A stretch of DNA of 64,000 nucleotides from Roseovarius indicus (lineage in GTDB: Bacteria; Pseudomonadota; Alphaproteobacteria; Rhodobacterales; Rhodobacteraceae), in contig NZ_CP031598.1 of NCBI RefSeq assembly GCF_008728195.1, positions 1,922,001-1,986,000 of the forward strand, written 5' to 3'. The position numbers were made by a program, and so were the translations under genes. Shown here in pieces: positions 59,211 through 64,000 of this stretch; positions within the stretch are counted from its first letter, which is position 1, and every line of letters begins with the position of its first letter. The notes under the pieces are model-generated. The model saw only the letters and a list, made by a program, of their open reading frames with translations, made no database searches and was not told the DNA's origin.

Positions 59211-60124
59211 GCCGGTCGTTCCTTGCCCTGGGCGAATGCATGGTCGAGATGGCCGATGCGGGCGGCGGGCTCTACCGGCGCGGGTTTGCCGGGGATACGT
59301 TCAACACCGCCTGGTACGCGCGGCGGCTGCTGCCGGAGGAGTGGAGCGTCGGCTATGGCAGTTGCATCGGCACCGATGCCGTCTCGGCCGAGATGTGCGC
59401 CTTCATGGAGGGGGAGGGGATCGACACCTCGGCGCTGCGGCGGCTAGAGCACCGCACGGTCGGGCTTTACATGATCAGCCTCGAGAATGGCGAGCGCAGT
59501 TTTTCCTATTGGCGCAGCCAGTCGGCGGCGCGGGCGGTGGCGGATGATCCGGCCTGGCTGGCAGATGTGCTGGCGGGGCGGGATATCCTTTATTTTTCGG
59601 GGATTACGCTGGCGATCCTGACGGCTGAGGCGCGCCGGGTGTTGTGCGATGCGCTGGGCCGGGCGAGGGCCGGGGGCGCGCTGGTGGCGTTCGATACCAA
59701 CCTGCGGGAACGGTTGTGGGAGACGCCGGAGGCGATGCGCGAGGGGCTGACCATGGGGGCGTCGGTGGCCGACGTGGTGCTGCCCTCCTTCGACGAGGAG
59801 CAGCGCGCGTTCGGGGATAGCGCGCCGGAGGAGACGATTGCGCGTTACCGGGCCTGCGGTGCGAAGATCGTGCCGGTGAAGAATGGCGGCGGAGACCTGA
59901 CGCTGTGGGATGACAAGGGGACCAGAACGCTGCCGGCCGCACGCTTCGAGAGCGTGGTCGACACGACGGCCGCGGGCGACAGTTTCGGGGCGGCGTTCCT
60001 TGCAGGCATGGCCGCCGGGCGATCGGTGGATGACGCGGCGCGGGGGGCGATGGCGCTTGCCGCGCGGGTCATCCAGTTTCGCGGCGCGCTGGTGCCGCAG
60101 ATATTCGAGGGAGGAGAGACATGA
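59207..60124 (+). CDS. kdgK: PfkB-family sugar kinase (2-keto-3-deoxygluconate kinase-like)
   Basis: This 305-residue ribokinase-fold protein has the PfkB signature DTTAAGDSFGAAFLAG near residue 250 and the N-terminal GECMVEMADAGGGLYRRGFAGDTFNTA substrate segment typical of KDG kinase. It would phosphorylate a 2-keto-3-deoxy acid for an Entner-Doudoroff-type split. A GTG start overlaps the lactonase stop. DenD follows with a four-base overlap. Confidence 0.85.
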   Translation: MSRSFLALGECMVEMADAGGGLYRRGFAGDTFNTAWYARRLLPEEWSVGYGSCIGTDAVSAEMCAFMEGEGIDTSALRRLEHRTVGLYMISLENGERSFSYWRSQSAARAVADDPAWLADVLAGRDILYFSGITLAILTAEARRVLCDALGRARAGGALVAFDTNLRERLWETPEAMREGLTMGASVADVVLPSFDEEQRAFGDSAPEETIARYRACGAKIVPVKNGGGDLTLWDDKGTRTLPAARFESVVDTTAAGDSFGAAFLAGMAAGRSVDDAARGAMALAARVIQFRGALVPQIFEGGET

Positions 60125-61089
60125 ACATCCTGATCATCGGGGGCGGCGGGGTCGTCGGGCAGAAGTTGGGCCGGGCGCTGGCCGAACGGGGCGAATTGCG
60201 CGGGGAAGCGATTTCGACGATCACGCTGGCGGATATCAACGATCCGGCGCCGATCGACGGCGGGGCGGTGAAGGTCGAGACGATGACCTGCAATATCGCC
60301 GATGCGTCCTCGGTCGAGGCCTGCGTCACGGCGGATACGGTCGTGATCTATCTGCTGGCCGCCATCGTTTCGGCCCATGCGGAAGAGGATTTCGACGCGG
60401 GGCTTTCGATCAACCTGATGGGCACGCTCAACGTGTTGCAGCGGGCGCGGGAGCTTGGGACGAAGCCGGTCGTGGTGTTCACCTCGTCGATCGCCGTCTA
60501 TGGCGGCGAGGTTCCGGACCCGATCGTCGATCACAGTTTCCTCAATCCGCAAACCTCTTATGGGGCGCAGAAGGCGATGGGGGAACTGCTGCTGAATGAC
60601 TTTTCGCGGAAGGGGTTCATTGACGGGCGCGGCTTCCGCCTGCCCACGATTTCGGTCAGGCCGGGCAAGCCGAACCGCGCGGCCTCGAGCTTCATGTCGT
60701 CGATCCTGCGCGAGCCGCTCAACGGGCAGGAGGCGGTTTGCCCGGTGGAGGCGGATTTCCCGCATTACTACCTGAGCCCGCGGAAATGCGTGGAGAACCT
60801 GATCAAGGGGGCGGAGATTGCGGAACGCGATCTGGGACAGAACCGCTGCATGATGATGCCGGGGCGGATGTGGACGATCGGGCAGATGATCGACGCGATG
60901 ACGGCGGTCGCGGGGCCGGAGCCGGCGACGCTGATCAAGTGGGAGCCGCAGCCGGATATCCAGGCCATCGTGACTGGCTGGCGGTTCGACCTGCGGCCGG
61001 AGAAGGCGGTGACGCTGGGGCTGTCGGCGGATGAGAGTTTCGAGGACAACGTGCGGTACTACCTCGAGGACGACAAGCCGGCGGGCTGA
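60121..61089 (+). CDS. denD: D-erythronate dehydrogenase DenD
   Basis: This 322-residue extended SDR has the cofactor motif GGGGVVGQKLGRAL, a catalytic SYGAQKAMGE and RPGKPNRAASSFMSS. It matches the DenD type that oxidises D-erythronate at C2 to 2-oxotetronate. It is the first step of a tetronate pathway whose isomerase and decarboxylase genes (otnI, otnC) lie 1.8 kb further on. It ends the + strand operon and converges on an aldolase gene across the palindrome cluster. Confidence 0.87.
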   Translation: MNILIIGGGGVVGQKLGRALAERGELRGEAISTITLADINDPAPIDGGAVKVETMTCNIADASSVEACVTADTVVIYLLAAIVSAHAEEDFDAGLSINLMGTLNVLQRARELGTKPVVVFTSSIAVYGGEVPDPIVDHSFLNPQTSYGAQKAMGELLLNDFSRKGFIDGRGFRLPTISVRPGKPNRAASSFMSSILREPLNGQEAVCPVEADFPHYYLSPRKCVENLIKGAEIAERDLGQNRCMMMPGRMWTIGQMIDAMTAVAGPEPATLIKWEPQPDIQAIVTGWRFDLRPEKAVTLGLSADESFEDNVRYYLEDDKPAG

Positions 61090-61098
61090 GGGCGGGGG

Positions 61099-61166
61099 CC
61101 GTTTTCTTCGAAGACAACGGGTAAGAAAATGGGATTTTCTTGCCCGGAATTTTTGAAAATTCCGGG
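61099..61166. repeat. Second mosaic of palindromes between convergent genes
   Basis: Three palindromes lie in a row. 61099-61120 has arms starting CCGTTTTCTTC, with one mismatch. 61119-61145 has arms GGGTAAGAAAAT/ATTTTCTTGCCC around GGG, with one mismatch. 61143-61166 has arms CCCGGAATTTTT, near-perfect. They are the same building blocks as at 23283-23418 in reverse order. The position between converging genes again suggests a bidirectional terminator. Confidence 0.78.
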
Positions 61167-61171
61167 TCGTC

Positions 61172-61939
61172 CTAGCCCTTGAAGTGCTTGCAGGCCTCCA
61201 GCCGGGCCAGTGCGCCGCGGCGCAGGAGCGGCAGGTCGATATCGACCGCGGTAAAGGTGCAGCCCGCTTTCACCACGTCTTCCAGCAGCGCCTGATCGGG
61301 CGACAGGAAGCCCGACGGTTTGCCGGCGGCGCGGATGCGGGCGATGCCGTCGGTGATGGCGGCGTGGACCTCGGGATGTTTGGGGTTGCCCGGGTGGCCG
61401 AGGCTGGCGGCCAGGTCGGCGGGGCCGATGAAGAGCCCGTCGATGCCCGGCACGGCGGCGATCTCCTCCAGCCGGTCGAGTGCTTCGCGGGTTTCGATCT
61501 GAACGATCAGGCAGATCTCCTCGCGCGCCTTGGTGAAATAGCCGGGTTCGGCGCCGAAGCCGGTGGCGCGGGAGACGCTGCTGACGCCGCGGATGCCCTC
61601 GGGCGGGTAGGCGACGGCGGCGGCGGCGAGTTCGGCCTCCTCGACCGTCTGGACGTAAGGCACGAGGATGTTGCGGGCGCCCACGTCGAGCAGGCGCTTG
61701 ATCTCGGCCACGTTGAGGCAGCTTGGCCGGACCATCGGTTCGATATCGCAGGCCGAGAGCGCCTGCAGCATGGCCATGACGCCGGGCTCGTCATTGGGGG
61801 TGTGTTCGCAGTCGAGCAGGATCCAGTCGTAGCCGAGCTGGCCCAGCATTTCGGTGACCATCGGCTCGCGCATCATGCTCCAGATGCCGATCTGGGGGCG
61901 GCCCTCGGCGATGGCGCGTTTGAAACGGTTTTCCTTCAT
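61172..61939 (-). CDS. HpcH/HpaI-family aldolase
   Basis: This 255-residue (beta/alpha)8 class II aldolase has DCEHTPND, the metal-site region IVQIETREALDRLEEI, and GLFIGPADLAASLG. Family members cleave 2-keto-3-deoxy acids to pyruvate and an aldehyde. It is last of the - strand series that also contains the 2-hydroxyacid dehydrogenase. Confidence 0.88.
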   Translation of the reverse strand: MKENRFKRAIAEGRPQIGIWSMMREPMVTEMLGQLGYDWILLDCEHTPNDEPGVMAMLQALSACDIEPMVRPSCLNVAEIKRLLDVGARNILVPYVQTVEEAELAAAAVAYPPEGIRGVSSVSRATGFGAEPGYFTKAREEICLIVQIETREALDRLEEIAAVPGIDGLFIGPADLAASLGHPGNPKHPEVHAAITDGIARIRAAGKPSGFLSPDQALLEDVVKAGCTFTAVDIDLPLLRRGALARLEACKHFKG

Positions 61940-61951
61940 GGGTCGGATCCC

Positions 61952-62890
61952 TCAGTTGACCGCGGTCAGCAGGGGCTGACCGGCGTGAAAGGCGGCGATG
62001 TTGTCGCGCTGAAGCTGGCCCATGGCGGCGCGGGTTTCGACCGTGCCCGAGCCGTGGTGGGGTTGGATGACGACGTTGCTGAGCTCGTAGAAGCACGGGT
62101 CGATATCCGGCTCGCCGAGGAAGACGTCGAGCCCGGCGCCGGCGATCCGGCCCTGTTCCAGCGCGTCGAGCAGGGCGGCCTCGTCGACGGTCGTGCCGCG
62201 CGAGATGTTGACCACCACGCCGCGGGGGCCGAGCGCGTCGATCACGTCTTTCGAGACGAATTTCTCGGTGTCGGGCCCGCCGACGATGGCGATCACGAGG
62301 AAATCGACCGCATGGGCCAGCGAGACGGGATCGGCGTGAAAGGTCCAGCCGGGCGTCTGCTTCTCGGAGCGGGCGTAGTAGTGGATATCCATCTTGAAGG
62401 CGGCGAGGCGGTCGGCGATCTCGCGTCCGATGCGGCCGAGGCCGACGATGCCGGCGCGGCCGCCCGTCATCCTGTGGGCGAGCCGGTATTCGCCCCTGGT
62501 CTTCCAGTTGCCGGAGCGGGCCCAGTTGCTGGCCTGTTCCATCTCGCGCATCTGCATCAGCAGCATGCCGACAGCGAGATCGGCCACGTCGTCGTTGAGG
62601 ACGTCGGGCGTGTTGGTCACCCGGATGCCCCGTTCGGTGGCGGCGGGGATGTCTATGGCGTCGTAGCCCACGCCGTAATTGGCGATGAGGCCGAGCTTCG
62701 GCAGCAGGTCCATCTCGGCCGGGCCCACCGCCGTGTGGCCCTTGTAGGCAAGGGCGGTGATGGCGCTGCGCGTGGTCTCGTCAAGCCCGGCAAGCTCGGA
62801 AATGCGGTCGAGGATGACGGGGGCGAAGGCCTGCTTTGCGGCCGCGGTGTCGGTGTCGGTATAGGGGCCGATGACGAGCGTTGTTGTCAT
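61952..62890 (-). CDS. D-isomer specific 2-hydroxyacid dehydrogenase
   Basis: This 312-residue protein has the NAD motif GLGRIGREIADRL, catalytic arginine in VNISRGTTVDE, glutamate in DVFLGEPDID and histidine in QPHHGSGTVE. It probably reduces glyoxylate, hydroxypyruvate or a 2-oxo sugar acid. It lies 12 bases upstream of the aldolase gene on the - strand. Confidence 0.88.
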   Translation of the reverse strand: MTTTLVIGPYTDTDTAAAKQAFAPVILDRISELAGLDETTRSAITALAYKGHTAVGPAEMDLLPKLGLIANYGVGYDAIDIPAATERGIRVTNTPDVLNDDVADLAVGMLLMQMREMEQASNWARSGNWKTRGEYRLAHRMTGGRAGIVGLGRIGREIADRLAAFKMDIHYYARSEKQTPGWTFHADPVSLAHAVDFLVIAIVGGPDTEKFVSKDVIDALGPRGVVVNISRGTTVDEAALLDALEQGRIAGAGLDVFLGEPDIDPCFYELSNVVIQPHHGSGTVETRAAMGQLQRDNIAAFHAGQPLLTAVN

Positions 62891-62930
62891 GGTGTCTCCT
62901 TTGGAATGCGATGGGTGATGGGGCGGGGTG

Positions 62931-63713
62931 TCATGCCGGCTTTCCGCGGAAGGTCTTGAGCCAGCCGAGTGTGGCGTCGGTCGGGCCGCCGGGCCGGTAT
63001 TCGGCGCCGAGCGGGGCCGTCCAGCCGAGGGCGGAAATGGTTTCGAAAAGGTAAACGAAGTTCAGTTCTCCGCCATCGGGCGGGCCGCGGTCGGGGGCGG
63101 AGGCGAACTGGATATGACCGATATGGGGGAGGAGGGTTTGCAGGCGGTGGGTCAGGTCGCCTTCCATCAGTTGCACGTGGTAGCAGTCGAACATCAGCTT
63201 GAGGTTAACGGCGCGCACGGAGTCGATGATTTGGGCGGCCTGCGCCGTGGTCGACAGGAAATAGCCGGGCGCGTCGTAGTGGTTGAGCGGCTCGATCAGG
63301 ATGGTGAGGCCGTGCGGGGCCGCGGCGGTGCAGGCGTAGTGCAGGTTGTCGAGGAAGGTTTCGTGGGCCGCTTTGCCCGAGGCAAAGCCGGCCATGACGT
63401 GGATGTTGCGGGTGCCGGTGGTGGCGGCGTAGGCGATGGCCTCGTCGATGGCGGCGCGGGCCTCGGCTTCGCGGCCGGGCAGGGCGGCGAGGCCGTTTTC
63501 GCCGGCCTCGACGTTGCCGCGGCGGGTGTTGAGGCCGAGCATGGGCAGGTCGGTTTCCGTTAGCGCAGCGGCGACGTCGGCGGCGGGGGTGTCATAGGGC
63601 CAGTGGCATTCGACTGCGTCAAAGCCGGCGGCGGCGGCTGCGCGGATGGCGTCGGGCAGGGGGCGGTCGGCCCAGAGGAAACCGAGATTGGCGGAGAATT
63701 TCAATCGTCCCAC
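62931..63713 (-). CDS. otnI: Hydroxypyruvate isomerase / 2-oxo-tetronate isomerase OtnI
   Basis: This 260-residue (beta/alpha)8 protein of the Hyi/OtnI family has GFDAVECHWPY, ILIEPLNHYDAPGYFLS and LMFDCYHVQLMEGD with metal-ligand residues. OtnI converts 2-oxo-tetronate to 3-oxo-tetronate. A GTG start overlaps the stop of otnC by 13 bases, so the two are translationally coupled. The presence of denD nearby favours the tetronate role over hydroxypyruvate. Confidence 0.87.
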   Translation of the reverse strand: MGRLKFSANLGFLWADRPLPDAIRAAAAAGFDAVECHWPYDTPAADVAAALTETDLPMLGLNTRRGNVEAGENGLAALPGREAEARAAIDEAIAYAATTGTRNIHVMAGFASGKAAHETFLDNLHYACTAAAPHGLTILIEPLNHYDAPGYFLSTTAQAAQIIDSVRAVNLKLMFDCYHVQLMEGDLTHRLQTLLPHIGHIQFASAPDRGPPDGGELNFVYLFETISALGWTAPLGAEYRPGGPTDATLGWLKTFRGKPA

Positions 63714-64000
63714 TCCACGTCGAACTTGGTGACCACCGAGCGCACCTGGTCCGCGGTCAGCATCCGCGGCCCCATGCCCCGCAGAAGGAGGGCGAGTTTG
63801 GCCGTCTCTTCCAGTTCCTCGATGGCATTGCAGGCGGCTTCCACGTCCTTGCCCGCGACGACCGGCCCGTGATTGGCGAGCATCACGGCAGAGCGTTTGC
63901 CGGCCAGCCCACGCACCGCCTCGCCCATGGCCGGGTCGCCCGGCAGGAAGAAGGGCAGGAGGCGGACCTTGCCGAGTTTCATGATGGCGTAGGGGGTCAT
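63701..64000 (-). CDS. otnC: 3-oxo-tetronate 4-phosphate decarboxylase OtnC, C-terminal part (partial)
   Basis: The 99 codons present form the end of a class II aldolase-type protein, with the zinc histidine in ANHGPVVAGKD. In the tetronate pathway OtnC splits 3-oxo-tetronate 4-phosphate to dihydroxyacetone phosphate and carbon dioxide. The window ends inside the gene. An OtnK kinase would be expected further to the right on the - strand. Confidence 0.8.
   Translation of the reverse strand: MTPYAIMKLGKVRLLPFFLPGDPAMGEAVRGLAGKRSAVMLANHGPVVAGKDVEAACNAIEELEETAKLALLLRGMGPRMLTADQVRSVVTKFDVEWDD

Noticed and set aside
28608..64000. The catabolic region as a recently acquired genomic island.
   Set aside because: No integrase, tRNA junction, insertion sequence or clear base-composition break was seen; operons look native to the genome.

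Overview
The window is GC-rich, almost fully coding DNA from an alphaproteobacterium, most likely a phototrophic member of the Rhodobacterales (Roseobacter-type). The evidence is bacteriochlorophyll genes with PpsR- and FnrL-like sites, a complete sox gene set in the order known from Paracoccus and relatives, TRAP transporters, and many sugar-acid catabolic operons. I see no tRNA, rRNA, insertion sequence, integrase or CRISPR array.

Layout. (1) 1-4135: the edge of a photosynthesis gene cluster: the 3' end of a PucC/BCH2-like gene, then bchP, idi, bchE, bchJ. (2) 4287-9726: compatible-solute genes. A GH13 family 18 phosphorylase (probably glucosylglycerate phosphorylase) and an unknown exported protein lie on the + strand. 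A glucosyl-3-phosphoglycerate synthase and its HAD phosphatase lie on the - strand. (3) 9827-25289: a thiosulfate-oxidation supercluster: soxT, soxR, soxS on -, soxV-W-X-Y-Z-A-B-C-D-E-F, a DUF302 gene and a second YeeE-type transporter on +, and soxH, soxG on -. Six palindromes of one type (roughly AYATWC-N8-GMATRT) lie in its intergenic regions and look like a SoxR regulon. (4) 25406-28535: a flavodoxin-like protein, a pyridoxal kinase, an unusual fusion of a TIM barrel with methylglyoxal synthase, and small membrane proteins. (5) 28608-34615: divergent operons with a split transketolase, a SAF-domain dehydrogenase, a DapA-like enzyme, a beta-hydroxyacid dehydrogenase and an SDR; substrate unknown. 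(6) 34655-61089: a large carbohydrate-acid regulon. A GntR regulator lies divergent from a TRAP transporter, and four copies of the palindrome TGGTATACCA precede the main transcription units. These contain uronate dehydrogenase, IlvD/EDD and UxaA dehydratases, two Fe(II)/2-oxoglutarate dioxygenases, L-idonate-type dehydrogenase, lactonase, ketodeoxy-acid dehydratases, a PfkB kinase and D-erythronate dehydrogenase. (7) 61172-64000: HpcH aldolase, 2-hydroxyacid dehydrogenase, and tetronate genes otnI and otnC (cut by the window end).

Taken together, the genes suggest a mixotroph that harvests light, oxidises thiosulfate as an extra electron donor, makes glucosylglycerate for stress or storage, and consumes uronates, aldonates and tetronates of the kind released from algal or plant polysaccharides. 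The exact sugar substrates are inference.
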